Made by a program: the position numbers and the translations under genes
Notes under the pieces: model-generated
The model's database searches: none
What the model was told of the DNA's origin: nothing
What the model saw: only the letters and a program-made list of their open reading frames with translations
Shown here: piece by piece, positions 24,575 through 33,124 of the stretch
Layout of the letters: every line of letters begins with the position of its first letter
Numbering within the stretch: the stretch's first letter is position 1
Assembly: GCF_965137005.1 (NCBI RefSeq)
Contig: NZ_CBCRXM010000002.1
Coordinates: 1-64,000 of the forward strand
Source: Sphingomonas_O antarctica
Lineage (GTDB): Bacteria > Pseudomonadota > Alphaproteobacteria > Sphingomonadales > Sphingomonadaceae
Direction of reading: 5' to 3'
DNA length: 64,000 bases

Positions 24575-25044
24575 CCCCGCTCGTGATCCGCGAAGCCAAA
24601 TCGGATGAAATCGGCGATGTCGTCGACCTGATGAAGCGCGCGTTCGACCCGCGTTTCGGCGAGGCCTGGACGCTGTCGCAATTGGCGGGTGTGCTGGCGA
24701 TGCCTGGCGCACGGCTGACGGTCGCGAAGCGGCGGCAACGCCTGCTCGGCTTTGCCTTGGTTCGCACTGTCCTCGACGAAAGCGAATTGATGCTGATCGC
24801 GGTCGAACCGACGGCGCGGCGCGTTGGCACCGCCGCTGCATTGCTCACCGATATTGAAGAATTTGCGCGCATCGCCGGCGTCAAGAAAATACATCTCGAG
24901 GTCCGCGCTGGCAACGAAGCCATTGAATTATATAGCGCGCGCGGATTCATGAAAGCCGGAGATCGGCCGCAATACTATCGCGGACCCGTGGGCGAAGTGT
25001 TCGACGCCGAAACCTATGTCTTGGTGCTTTCGTCCCAAGAATAG
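24571..25044 (+). CDS. rimI: Ribosomal protein bS18 alanine N-acetyltransferase
   Basis: A 157-residue GNAT-fold acetyltransferase. The acetyl-CoA-binding block reads LIAVEPTARRVGTAAALLTDIEEFA, and the C-terminal LEVRAGNEAIELYSARGFMKAGDRPQYY is the RimI pattern N-x-x-A-x-x-x-Y-x-x-x-G-F. RimI acetylates the N-terminal Ala of S18. The first motif has ARRVGTA where Q/R-x-x-G-x-A is expected, which fits. The GTG start at 24571 overlaps the tsaB stop, supporting translational coupling. Confidence 0.9.
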   Translation: MTPLVIREAKSDEIGDVVDLMKRAFDPRFGEAWTLSQLAGVLAMPGARLTVAKRRQRLLGFALVRTVLDESELMLIAVEPTARRVGTAAALLTDIEEFARIAGVKKIHLEVRAGNEAIELYSARGFMKAGDRPQYYRGPVGEVFDAETYVLVLSSQE

Positions 25045-25122
25045 CGTGACCTTTGCGCCAATACGGATATATATGCGCCCTGCCGCGTTGCCCCCCGACA
25101 TATCAAATCACAAGGATCACCG

Positions 25123-25554
25123 ATGACCGACGCCAATGAAATCAACGAAACGCTGATCACGCTGACCGCCGACATTGTCGCGGCGCACGTCAGCAACAAC
25201 AGCGTGTCGGTCAACGACCTCGCGACGCTGATCAGCAATGTGCACGGCGCGCTCGCGGGCCTGTCGGGCGTCAGCCACACCGATGCCGCAGCCGCTCCCG
25301 CCGAAAAGCGCCAGCCCGCCGTTTCGGTACGTTCGTCGATCAAGGATGATCACATCGTCTGCCTGTACGACGGCAAGAAGATGAAGATGCTCAAGCGTCA
25401 CCTGATGACCGATCATGGCGTCACGCCCGCACAGTATCGCGAAGAATTCGGCCTGCAGGCGACTTATCCGATGGTCGCCCCGGCTTATGCCGAACAGCGC
25501 CGCACGCTCGCCAAAGCGATCGGTCTGGGCACGAAGCGCAAGCGCAGCAAGTAA
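25123..25554 (+). CDS. MucR/Ros-family transcriptional regulator
   Basis: A 143-residue alphaproteobacterial zinc-finger regulator. The N-terminal oligomerisation region starts TLTADIVAAHVSNNSVSV. The DNA-binding part holds IVCLYDGKKMKMLKRHLMTDHG and TPAQYREEFGL. The first pair of the finger is C-x-x-D rather than C-x-x-C, as in several MucR/Ros homologues, with the two His at HLMTDH. MucR proteins silence AT-rich targets and control exopolysaccharide, motility and cell-cycle genes. AAGGAT precedes the ATG at 25123. A hairpin and the fur gene lie directly downstream. Confidence 0.93.
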   Translation: MTDANEINETLITLTADIVAAHVSNNSVSVNDLATLISNVHGALAGLSGVSHTDAAAAPAEKRQPAVSVRSSIKDDHIVCLYDGKKMKMLKRHLMTDHGVTPAQYREEFGLQATYPMVAPAYAEQRRTLAKAIGLGTKRKRSK

Positions 25555-25565
25555 GCGCCTTTCCG

Positions 25566-25592
25566 GGGACGCCTGACTAGGTTAGGCGTCCC
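25566..25592 (+). promoter_or_regulatory. Hairpin covering the ribosome-binding region of fur
   Basis: GGGACGCCT pairs perfectly with AGGCGTCCC around a 9-nt loop, and the stem ends two bases before the fur ATG. The only candidate Shine-Dalgarno (AGG at 25584-25586) is inside the stem. No T-tract follows, so attenuation of translation is a better guess than termination of mucR. Confidence 0.5.
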
Positions 25593-25594
25593 TC

Positions 25595-26017
25595 ATGCAT
25601 CGTCCGATCGACATCGAAGCCCTGTGCGCGGCCAAGGGGTTGCGCATTACCGATCAGCGCCGCGTTATCGCACGAGTGCTCGGCGAATCCGACGATCATC
25701 CCGATGTCGAGGCGCTGCACGAGCGCGCATCGGCGATCGACCCGGGCATTTCGATCGCCACGGTCTATCGCACGGTGCGTTTGTTCGAAGAGGCGGGCAT
25801 ACTCGAGCGCCATGAATTCGGAGACGGACGCTCGCGCTATGAAGCCGCCGCCGAGGCGCATCACGACCATCTGATCGACGTCGAAACGGGCAAGATCATC
25901 GAATTTGTTGATCCGGAGCTCGAGGCGTTGCAAAAGATGATCGCCGAGAAACTCGGCTTCCGCCTCGTCGATCACCGCATGGAGCTGTATGGCGTCGCCC
26001 TCGACCGCAAGGGTTGA
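25595..26017 (+). CDS. fur: Fur-family metalloregulator
   Basis: A 140-residue Fur protein: winged HTH with LRITDQRRVIARVL and ISIATVYRTVRLFEEAGILERHEFGDGRSRYE, then the metal-binding domain with EAHHDHLIDVETGKIIEFVDPELE. The C-terminal cysteine pairs (C-x-x-C) of E. coli Fur are absent, as in many alphaproteobacterial Fur/Mur proteins. These may respond to iron or manganese. The His-rich loop lacks the HHH heme motif of Irr. The gene follows mucR, and its last 29 bp overlap the start of plsC. Confidence 0.9.
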   Translation: MHRPIDIEALCAAKGLRITDQRRVIARVLGESDDHPDVEALHERASAIDPGISIATVYRTVRLFEEAGILERHEFGDGRSRYEAAAEAHHDHLIDVETGKIIEFVDPELEALQKMIAEKLGFRLVDHRMELYGVALDRKG

Positions 26018-26753
26018 GGCGCGCGGCCATGGGCTGATCGGGAGCCTCCGCATCGGCGCGCGCGTCGCCGCCTTGTTGATCGCTTTATTGGTGATGCTGC
26101 CGCTGCATTTTATGTGCCGGGTGTTGCACGTGCCGGTATGGATGCCGCGCCATTTCCTGGGCATCGTCGCGTGGATCGCGGGTGCGCGGGTTCAAAAGAT
26201 CGGCAAGCCGCTGCGGCGCGACGTGGTGTTCATTTCGAACCATGTCAGCTGGATCGATATTCCGGCGATTGCCGGCGCGACCGGTAGCGCATTCGTCTCC
26301 AAATCGGAGCTACGTGACGCGCCGGTGGTCGGCTGGCTGTCGACGCTCAACCATACCCTGTTCGTCGAGCGCGATGACCGCATGGGTGTGGCCGAACAGA
26401 TAGCGCGGCTGCGCGATGCGTTGGCGGAACTTTGGTCGGTGACGATTTTCCCCGAAGGCACGACGACCGACGGCTTCGACCTGTTGCCGTTCAAGGGGGC
26501 GTTGCTGGCGGTGCTCGATCCGCCGCCGCCGGGTGTCATGGTCCAGCCGGTGTTCCTCGATTACTGCGCCGCGCCCGATGTGGCGTGGGTCAGGGAAGAA
26601 CTGGGCCTCGGCAACGCGCTGCGCATTTTTGCGCGAGCCGGCAGTTTCCCGCTGACGATCCGTTTCCTCGAACCGTTCGATCCGGCGACGCTCGGCGGGC
26701 GCAAAGCCGTCGCCGCCGAAGCGCGGGCGCGGATCAGCGCGGCAATGGCCTGA
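25989..26753 (+). CDS. 1-acyl-sn-glycerol-3-phosphate acyltransferase (PlsC family)
   Basis: A 254-residue membrane-associated acyltransferase. After a hydrophobic segment (about residues 29-50), the catalytic motif is NHVSWIDIPAI (H-x-x-x-x-D). VGWLSTLNHTLFVERDD corresponds to block II, and VTIFPEGTTTDGFDLLPFKGAL to block III. The enzyme acylates lysophosphatidic acid to phosphatidic acid. The ATG at 25989 lies inside fur, a 29-bp overlap that suggests coupled translation; a later start would cut into the N-terminal basic region only. Confidence 0.9.
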   Translation: MASPSTARVEARGHGLIGSLRIGARVAALLIALLVMLPLHFMCRVLHVPVWMPRHFLGIVAWIAGARVQKIGKPLRRDVVFISNHVSWIDIPAIAGATGSAFVSKSELRDAPVVGWLSTLNHTLFVERDDRMGVAEQIARLRDALAELWSVTIFPEGTTTDGFDLLPFKGALLAVLDPPPPGVMVQPVFLDYCAAPDVAWVREELGLGNALRIFARAGSFPLTIRFLEPFDPATLGGRKAVAAEARARISAAMA

Positions 26754-27224
26754 CTATTTGATCATCACCGCTTCGGGACTGGTCCAGGTCCAAGCGGCAA
26801 TCTTCCACGCCGCGCCCAGCTTGATCAACGCGAAGGTCATCGACCCGGTTTCGCGCATCGTCATGCCCTTTTGTTGAAACGTGTAGGTCGACGGGAAAAT
26901 CACATAGGCGTGATCGCCGGTCACGGTTTCGCGGGTGACCGTGCCGATCGCGACGACACCGTTCGTCTTCCCTTCCGCTGCTTCGGACTTGCCCAATGCC
27001 GCGATCCAGTCGTCGAACGCCGTTGGCCCGCTCCACACATAAGGCGCAATCGGCTCGTCGAGGATCATCGGCGCGGCGACATGCGTGGTCTTGGCCAGCG
27101 GCACATCGCCCTTGTTGAACGCTGCGACCATCGTGCGGATCGGGGCTTCGACCGCCGCATCGGCATAAGCGGCCACGGGTGTCATCAGCGCGACGACTGC
27201 AGTCAGTGCGTGAAATCGGTTCAT
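26754..27224 (-). CDS. Secreted NTF2/SnoaL-like protein
   Basis: A 156-residue protein with a signal peptide (MNRFHALTAVVALMTPVAAYA) and an alpha+beta cone fold typical of NTF2-like proteins: VEAPIRTMVAAFNKGDV at the start of the fold and AWKIAAWTWTSPEAVMIK at the end. Members of this broad family are often small enzymes or accessory proteins without known substrates. It is convergent with plsC (adjacent stops) and divergent from miaB. No catalytic residues can be assigned. Confidence 0.7.
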   Translation of the reverse strand: MNRFHALTAVVALMTPVAAYADAAVEAPIRTMVAAFNKGDVPLAKTTHVAAPMILDEPIAPYVWSGPTAFDDWIAALGKSEAAEGKTNGVVAIGTVTRETVTGDHAYVIFPSTYTFQQKGMTMRETGSMTFALIKLGAAWKIAAWTWTSPEAVMIK

Positions 27225-27311
27225 GTCGGTCTCCCCCAAGAGTCGCGGCGAAGGCTAACGCGCGCTCGCCCGCTTGGGAAGAAGTGACGTCTGAGCTATG
27301 GGCGCGCCATT

Positions 27312-28619
27312 ATGTCCGCGCCCAAAACCTATCACGTCAAATCCTTCGGTTGCCAGATGAACGTCTATGACGGCGAGCGCATGGGCGAGTTGCTCGCTGC
27401 CGACGGCATGACGGCGGTGGGACAGGACGATGCGGATTTGGTCGTGCTCAACACCTGCCACATCCGCGACCGCGCGACGCACCGCGTTTATTCGGAAATT
27501 GGTGCGCTGAGGCGCGAGGACGGCAGCAAACCGATGGTCGCGCTGGCTGGTTGCGTCGCGCAGGCCGAAGGCGAGGCGGCGCGCAGCCGCACCAAGGATA
27601 TCGATATTGTGGTGGGGCCTCAGGCGTATCACCGGTTGGGCGAGCTCGTGACGCAAGCGGCTGCGGGCCGGCGCGCGATCGACACCTCCATGCCCGCCGC
27701 GAGCAAATTCGATGCCCTTCCCGCCCGTCGCAAATCGGGGCCGAGCGCGTTCCTGTCGGTGCAGGAAGGCTGCGACAAATTCTGCACCTATTGCGTCGTG
27801 CCCTACACGCGCGGTGCCGAGATCAGCCGCCCGTTCGAAGCGGTGATGGACGAGGCGCGCGCGCTGATCGACAGCGGCGCGGTCGAGCTCACTTTGCTCG
27901 GCCAGAATGTGAACGCCTGGGGTGATGAGGCGCAGGGGCTGCACCACCTCATCGCCGCGCTCGACAAGCTGCCGGGCCTCGCGCGCATTCGTTATACCAC
28001 CAGTCATCCCAACGACATGGCGGAGGGGCTGATCGCCGCGCACCGCGATGTCGAAAAACTGATGCCCTATCTGCACCTTCCCGTGCAGTCGGGCAGCGAC
28101 CGCATTTTAAAGGCGATGAACCGCAGTCATTCGCGCGACAGCTATCTCCGCCTGATCGACCGCGTCCGCGCCGCGCGGCCCGATATCGCGCTGTCGGGCG
28201 ATTTCATCACCGGCTTCCCGGGCGAAACCGAAGATGATTTCGCGCAGTCGCTGACCATCGTCGACGAAGCCTGTTATTCCGCCGCATTCAGCTTTGCCTA
28301 TTCGTCACGCCCCGGCACGCCGGCCGCAACGATGCCCGATCATGTCGATCCAGCAACGGGTCTCGAACGACTGCACCGCCTACAAGCCGCGATTGCCGCG
28401 CGTCAGCATGCCTTCAACCGCGCCAGCGTCGGCAAGACCTGCCAGATTCTCATCGAACGGCGCGGCAAATTGCCCGGGCAGTGGCTTGGCAAGTCGCCGT
28501 GGCTGCAATCGGTGCACGTCATCGGCGATCACGCCATCGGCGATCTGATCGACGTGACCCTGGTCGCCGCCGGGCCGAACAGCCTGACCGGCGAACGGAT
28601 CCTCGCGAAAGCCGCTTGA
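27312..28619 (+). CDS. miaB: tRNA-2-methylthio-N6-dimethylallyladenosine synthase
   Basis: A 435-residue radical SAM methylthiotransferase. The UPF0004 domain has Cys14 (SFGCQMN), Cys49 (LNTCHIRD) and Cys81 (LAGCVAQ), which bind the auxiliary [4Fe-4S] cluster. The radical SAM motif is EGCDKFCTYC with Cys154, Cys158 and Cys161. A C-terminal TRAM domain begins near residue 375. It adds the ms2 group to i6A37 of tRNAs. It opens the block miaB-phoH-ybeY-corC, in which each gene follows closely on the last. Confidence 0.96.
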   Translation: MSAPKTYHVKSFGCQMNVYDGERMGELLAADGMTAVGQDDADLVVLNTCHIRDRATHRVYSEIGALRREDGSKPMVALAGCVAQAEGEAARSRTKDIDIVVGPQAYHRLGELVTQAAAGRRAIDTSMPAASKFDALPARRKSGPSAFLSVQEGCDKFCTYCVVPYTRGAEISRPFEAVMDEARALIDSGAVELTLLGQNVNAWGDEAQGLHHLIAALDKLPGLARIRYTTSHPNDMAEGLIAAHRDVEKLMPYLHLPVQSGSDRILKAMNRSHSRDSYLRLIDRVRAARPDIALSGDFITGFPGETEDDFAQSLTIVDEACYSAAFSFAYSSRPGTPAATMPDHVDPATGLERLHRLQAAIAARQHAFNRASVGKTCQILIERRGKLPGQWLGKSPWLQSVHVIGDHAIGDLIDVTLVAAGPNSLTGERILAKAA

Positions 28620-28668
28620 CGCACGCAGCGGCGATGCCAAGCTGTGCGTTGATGGAATTATCCAAGGC

Positions 28669-29670
28669 ATGAGCCGCAAGCCCGTTCCCGCCCAGGCGGG
28701 GGACCGCAGCCGCATCGAAGTCGTGTTCGACCGGCCGCAATTGCTGGGAACCCTGTTCGGGCAATACGACCAGAATCTCGTCGCCATCGAAAACCGGCTC
28801 GGTGTGTACATCGCCGCGCGCGGCAACAAATTGCAGATCGAAGGCGAGGCCACGGCGGCGGCGCGCGCCCGCGACGTGCTGACCAGCCTCTACAACCGTA
28901 TCGTGCAGGGGCATGAGATCGATGCCGGCGCGGTCGATGCGACCATCGCCATGTCCGCCGAACCGGTGCTCGACGGCATCATCCGCCACGAAAGCGACTT
29001 GGCCGGCGGCATCATGATCCGCACGCGCAAGAAGACCATTCTGCCACGATCGCAGACGCAGACGCGCTATATGGAAGCGCTGACCAGCCACGATATCATC
29101 TTTGCGTTGGGGCCGGCGGGGACGGGCAAGACCTATCTCGCGGTAGCTCAGGCGGTGGCGCAGCTGATCACCGGCAGCGTCCAGCGGCTGATTCTGTCGC
29201 GCCCGGCGGTCGAAGCGGGCGAAAAGATCGGCTTCCTGCCCGGCGACATGAAGGAGAAGGTCGATCCGTACCTTCGTCCGCTGTACGATGCGCTGTACGA
29301 TTGCCTGCCCGCCGAACAGGTCGAGCGTCGCATCGCTTCGGGCGAAATCGAGATCGCGCCGATCGCGTTCATGCGCGGGCGGACGCTGGCGGACAGCTTC
29401 ATCATCCTCGACGAGGCGCAGAACACCACGCCGATGCAGATGAAGATGTTTCTGACGCGCTTCGGCCAGAACAGCCGGATGGTGGTGTGCGGCGATCCCA
29501 ACCAGACCGATTTGCCCAGAGGCCAGGAATCGGGCCTGAACGACGGCGTCGCCAAGCTTGAAGGCGTCGAGGGCATCGGCATGGTCCGCTTCGGCATCGG
29601 CGATGTCGTGCGCCACCCCGTCGTCGGGCGGATCGTGGAAGCCTATGAAGGGCCGACCCGGGGTGCTTGA
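28669..29670 (+). CDS. PhoH-like ATPase (PhoL/YbeZ)
   Basis: A 333-residue cytosolic ATPase. The N-terminal KH-like region includes LFGQYDQNLVAIENRLGV. The ATPase domain has Walker A GPAGTGKT at about residues 148-155 and Walker B SFIILDEAQNTT at about 243-254, followed by CGDPNQTDLPRGQESGL. In many bacteria this protein is encoded with and works alongside the endoribonuclease YbeY, as here, in rRNA maturation and ribosome quality control. The 3' end overlaps ybeY. Confidence 0.93.
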   Translation: MSRKPVPAQAGDRSRIEVVFDRPQLLGTLFGQYDQNLVAIENRLGVYIAARGNKLQIEGEATAAARARDVLTSLYNRIVQGHEIDAGAVDATIAMSAEPVLDGIIRHESDLAGGIMIRTRKKTILPRSQTQTRYMEALTSHDIIFALGPAGTGKTYLAVAQAVAQLITGSVQRLILSRPAVEAGEKIGFLPGDMKEKVDPYLRPLYDALYDCLPAEQVERRIASGEIEIAPIAFMRGRTLADSFIILDEAQNTTPMQMKMFLTRFGQNSRMVVCGDPNQTDLPRGQESGLNDGVAKLEGVEGIGMVRFGIGDVVRHPVVGRIVEAYEGPTRGA

Positions 29671-30169
29671 TGTTGCCGTGGCGCTCGAGGCGCCCTGGCC
29701 AAAAGGCGATTGGGAGGAACTGGCGGAGAAAGCGGTGCGCGCGGGCCTCGAACGCACGCCACACGCCGAACTCGCTGATCTCGCCGCGGTGGTGGAAGTG
29801 TCGGTGCGGCTGACCTCGGATGCCGAAGTCCAGACGCTCAACCGCCAATACCGGCAGAAAGACCAGCCGACCAATGTGCTGAGTTTTCCGATGGTTCAGC
29901 CCGATGTGCTGCCGTCGCTCGCCAATTCGGACGATGGCGAAATCCTGCTCGGCGACATCGCACTGGCGCACGAAACTTGCGCGCGCGAGGCGACAGAACG
30001 CGGCGTGACGTTGGAAGCCCATGCCGCGCACCTGATTGTCCACGGCACGCTGCATCTGCTAGGCCACGACCATATGAACGATGCCGAAGCCGAGGCGATG
30101 GAGGCGATTGAGCGCGACGCAATGGCGGCGCTCGGCCTGCATGACCCTTACCCGATCGAGGACCAATAA
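29645..30169 (+). CDS. ybeY: Endoribonuclease YbeY, rRNA maturation factor
   Basis: A protein of about 174 residues with the zinc motif HGTLHLLGHDH (H-x3-H-x5-H), preceded by QPTNVLSFP, both diagnostic of YbeY. The enzyme acts as a single-strand-specific RNase in 16S rRNA 3' maturation. The start is uncertain: ATG at 29645 overlaps phoH by 26 bases and has GGAAG upstream, while GTG at 29660 would give a protein starting LDVAVALEAP. Either way it is translationally coupled with phoH. Its TAA overlaps the corC ATG by one base. Confidence 0.93.
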   Translation: MKGRPGVLDVAVALEAPWPKGDWEELAEKAVRAGLERTPHAELADLAAVVEVSVRLTSDAEVQTLNRQYRQKDQPTNVLSFPMVQPDVLPSLANSDDGEILLGDIALAHETCAREATERGVTLEAHAAHLIVHGTLHLLGHDHMNDAEAEAMEAIERDAMAALGLHDPYPIEDQ

Positions 30170-31059
30170 TGCCGGAGGGCGATAGTAGCCGCGAAGGGGG
30201 CCGGTTGTGGCAGGGGTTGCGCTCGCTGGTGTTCGGCGAAAGCAACGAACCGACGCTGCGCGACCAGATCGAGGAAGCGATCGCCGATCACGAGGACGAA
30301 CCGGGCGCCGATGAGCCGGGCGACCTGACCCCCGTCGAACGGCAGATGGTCCGCAACCTGCTGCATTTCGGCGAGCGGCGGGTCGACGATGTCGCGGTGC
30401 CGCGATCGGACATCATCGCCGTCGACGAGACCATCAGCTTCACCGACCTCGTCAACAAATTCGCCGAAGCCGGGCATAGCCGCCTGCCGGTCTATCGCGA
30501 CAGCCTCGACCAGATCACCGGCATGATCCACGTCAAGGATGTGCTCGCGCGGCTGGCCACCGGCGACGCGCCCGGGACGATCGAGTCTCTGGTGCGCCAG
30601 CCGCTCTACGTCCCCGAATCGATGGGCGTGCTCGATCTGCTCGCCCAGATGCGCGAACACCGCGTTCACCTCGCCATCGTCATCGACGAATATTCGGGCA
30701 CCGAGGGGCTCGTGACGATCGAGGATCTGGTCGAGGAGATTGTCGGCGATATCGAGGACGAGCATGACGATGCGCCAGAGGCGTTGCTGATCCCGCTCGA
30801 CGGCGGGTTGTGGGATGCCGATGCCCGTGCCGAACTCGAAGACGTTGCGCGGGAAATCGACCCGCATCTAATCGACGCGGAGGACGATGTGGACACGCTG
30901 GGTGGACTCGCCGCGACGCTCGCCGGGCATGTTCCGCAGCCGGGCGAAATCCTGACCCACCCCAGCGGTTGGCGCATCGAAGTGACGGCGGGCGATGCGC
31001 GCCGCGTCACGCGCCTGCGACTGCATCCGCCCCCACGCGTTGAAACCGACGCCGCCTGA
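30169..31059 (+). CDS. Hemolysin-family CBS domain protein (CorC/HlyC type)
   Basis: A 296-residue protein without membrane helices. VDDVAVPRSDIIAVDE opens a CBS pair (about residues 65-195: HSRLPVYRDSLDQITGMIHVKDVL, then HLAIVIDEYSGTEGLVTIEDLVEEIVGDIEDE). The C-terminal CorC_HlyC transporter-associated domain follows (about 205-290). CorC-type proteins influence divalent cation efflux; the older hemolysin name is not a functional guide. It forms the last gene of the tight phoH-ybeY-corC unit. In many genomes lnt follows directly; here it is about 2.7 kb further. Confidence 0.92.
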   Translation: MPEGDSSREGGRLWQGLRSLVFGESNEPTLRDQIEEAIADHEDEPGADEPGDLTPVERQMVRNLLHFGERRVDDVAVPRSDIIAVDETISFTDLVNKFAEAGHSRLPVYRDSLDQITGMIHVKDVLARLATGDAPGTIESLVRQPLYVPESMGVLDLLAQMREHRVHLAIVIDEYSGTEGLVTIEDLVEEIVGDIEDEHDDAPEALLIPLDGGLWDADARAELEDVAREIDPHLIDAEDDVDTLGGLAATLAGHVPQPGEILTHPSGWRIEVTAGDARRVTRLRLHPPPRVETDAA

Positions 31060-31072
31060 GGACTTGAAGAAC

Positions 31073-32383
31073 ATGCGCTGGTATCACCGTATCCTGATCG
31101 TCGTCGCCATTTTGGCGGTCGCGCTGGCCATCGCTTGGTTCGCGCTGACGCGGCCGGATGTTGCCAAGCTGACGCCCGAAGCGGTGTCGGGGGCAAAACC
31201 CAATCTGACCGAACCGCGTATCCAGTCGATCCCGACGATCAAGGTGGCCAGCGTCGTCGGCTGGCAAAACGGGGCGATGCCGGTTGCCGCCCAGGGCCTG
31301 CAAGTCGGCGCGTTCGCCACCGGGCTCGATCATCCGCGCTGGCTGTACGAATTGCCCAATGGCGATGTTCTGGTCGCCGAAACCAATTCGCCGCCGCGCA
31401 AGGCCAGCGGCATCGCCGATATCGTGATGGGCTGGTTGATGAACAAAGCCGGCGCGGGCGTGCCGTCCGCCGATCGGATCAGCCTGCTGCGCGACACCGA
31501 CGGCGACGGCAAGGCGGACGTGAAGACCGCCTTCATCACCGGCGTCGCCTCCCCGTTCGGCATGGCGCTGGTCGGCGACCGGCTTTACGTCGGCGCACAC
31601 AACGCGCTGTTGTCTTACCCTTACACCACCGGCGCGACGTCGATCACCGCCAAGCCCGAACAGATCGTCGCCTTGCCCGGCGGCGGTAATCACTGGGCGA
31701 AGAACGTCGTCGCCAGCCCCGACGGCAAGTTCCTGTATATCGGTGTCGGATCATCGACCAACATCGCCGAAAAGGGGATGGAGCAAGAGGACAAGCGCGC
31801 CGCGATCTGGGAAGTCCCGGTCGGTCAAAAGACCATGCGGATTTACGCCTCGGGGCTGCGCAATCCGGTCGGCATGGCGTGGAATCCGGTCAACGGCCAA
31901 TTGTGGACGGTGGTCAACGAGCGCGACATGCTCGGCTCCGACCTGGCGCCCGATTATCTGACGATGGTCGATTTCGGCGCGTTCTACGGCTGGCCCTACA
32001 CCTATTGGGGCGGCAACGTGGACAAGCGCGTCGAGGAACGTCCCGACCTCCAGCAATATACCCGCCGCCCCGATTATGCGCTGGGGCCGCATACCGCCTC
32101 GCTCGGCCTCGCCTTCGGATCGCTCGGCGCGTTCCAGAATGGCGCGTTCATCGGCCAGCATGGATCGTGGAACCGCGTGCCGGTGTCGGGGTACAAGGTC
32201 GCGTTCGTGCCGTTCGGTGCCAACGGCTATCCGGCCGGCCCGATGCGCGATGTGCTGACCGGTTTCCTGAACAAGGACGGCAAGGCACAGGGGCGTCCGG
32301 TCGGCGTGATCGCGCGCAAAAATGGCGGCCTGTTGGTCGCGGACGATGTCGGCAATGTTGTGTGGCGGGTGACGGCGAAATAG
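31073..32383 (+). CDS. PQQ-dependent sorbosone/glucose dehydrogenase-like protein
   Basis: A 436-residue beta-propeller protein anchored by an N-terminal helix (MRWYHRILIVVAILAVALAIAWF). VGAFATGLDHPRWLYELPNGDVLVAETN, SGLRNPVGMAWNP and LWTVVNERDMLGSDLAPDYL are blocks of the L-sorbosone dehydrogenase / soluble glucose dehydrogenase family. The HGSWNR near the C-terminus is also characteristic. Such periplasmic enzymes use pyrroloquinoline quinone, but no pqq genes are in the window. It lies 13 bp downstream of corC and probably shares its transcript. Another member of the broad family is at 43775. Confidence 0.85.
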   Translation: MRWYHRILIVVAILAVALAIAWFALTRPDVAKLTPEAVSGAKPNLTEPRIQSIPTIKVASVVGWQNGAMPVAAQGLQVGAFATGLDHPRWLYELPNGDVLVAETNSPPRKASGIADIVMGWLMNKAGAGVPSADRISLLRDTDGDGKADVKTAFITGVASPFGMALVGDRLYVGAHNALLSYPYTTGATSITAKPEQIVALPGGGNHWAKNVVASPDGKFLYIGVGSSTNIAEKGMEQEDKRAAIWEVPVGQKTMRIYASGLRNPVGMAWNPVNGQLWTVVNERDMLGSDLAPDYLTMVDFGAFYGWPYTYWGGNVDKRVEERPDLQQYTRRPDYALGPHTASLGLAFGSLGAFQNGAFIGQHGSWNRVPVSGYKVAFVPFGANGYPAGPMRDVLTGFLNKDGKAQGRPVGVIARKNGGLLVADDVGNVVWRVTAK

Positions 32384-32402
32384 CCATCGCCCCGGTGACG
32401 CG

Positions 32403-32705
32403 TTACTTCAGCAACTTGGGCAATTCCGCGCCGAGCACGCTGCGCACCTTGTCCGCGAATAGCGCCAGCATCGGCGGCAGGTCGACGACCGCGTGGACAT
32501 TCTTGTCCGAAACCGTCGCCGCGCAACGCATTTCCTGACCCAGCGCGGATACGGTAAAATTCATCGTGTCGCCGTCCCAGCTATGCTGCACCGCGCCGCC
32601 GCCGGGGATCATCTGCCCGATCTTACCGATGCCGCCGTCGAGCCGTTGACGCACGCCGTCCTTGCCCAATTGATGCGGGATATCGAGCGAGATGGGATCG
32701 GACAT
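32403..32705 (-). CDS. Polyhydroxyalkanoic acid system family protein
   Basis: A 100-residue protein beginning SDPISLDIPHQLGKDGVRQRLDGGIGKI. WDGDTMNFTVSALGQEMRCAATV follows in the middle and LPPMLALFADKVRS near the end. This is the pattern of the small polyhydroxyalkanoic acid granule-region family found next to pha genes in proteobacteria. The function is not established; a START/polyketide cyclase-like fold has been suggested for the family. No other pha genes are nearby. It sits downstream of the VOC protein on the same strand with a 5-bp gap. Confidence 0.75.
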   Translation of the reverse strand: MSDPISLDIPHQLGKDGVRQRLDGGIGKIGQMIPGGGAVQHSWDGDTMNFTVSALGQEMRCAATVSDKNVHAVVDLPPMLALFADKVRSVLGAELPKLLK

Positions 32706-32710
32706 GCGGG

Positions 32711-33124
32711 CTATTCCTTCGCGAAAATCATGCTGTCGTCGGCAAACGCCTTGAACTCCAGCGCGTTGCCTGCGGGATCGCGAAAGAACATCGTCGCCTG
32801 CTCACCCGGCTGATCCTTGAAGCGGATGTGCGGCGCGATGCCGAATGTCGTCTTCGCCGCTTCCAGCCGTGTGGCCAGCGCCTGCCAATCGGCCATCGTC
32901 AGCACCACGCCGAAATGCGGCACGGGTACGTCGTGGCCATCGACCGGATTGCCGCCCGCATCGCCGGTGCGTTGGACAAGGTGCGCTACAAGCTGATGCC
33001 CGTAGAGATCGAAGTCGATCCACGTCGCGCTGCTGCGGCCTTCGGCGCAACCGAGCACGTGACCGTAAAAGCGGCGCGCCGCGTCGAGATCGTCGACCGG
33101 GAAGGCGAGGTGAAACGGCCTCAC
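32711..33124 (-). CDS. VOC family protein (glyoxalase/dioxygenase fold)
   Basis: A 137-residue vicinal oxygen chelate protein: FHLAFPVDDLDAARRFYGHVLGC at the start, HFGVVLTMADWQAL in the second beta-alpha unit and TMFFRDPAGNALEFKAF at the end. His and Glu residues at the metal positions (HLAF, HFGV, LEFK) are conserved, so it is likely a metal-dependent enzyme. The substrate is unknown. GTG at 33124 is the only start that gives the canonical N-terminus, and it overlaps the stop of the upstream hypothetical gene. Confidence 0.85.
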   Translation of the reverse strand: MRPFHLAFPVDDLDAARRFYGHVLGCAEGRSSATWIDFDLYGHQLVAHLVQRTGDAGGNPVDGHDVPVPHFGVVLTMADWQALATRLEAAKTTFGIAPHIRFKDQPGEQATMFFRDPAGNALEFKAFADDSMIFAKE

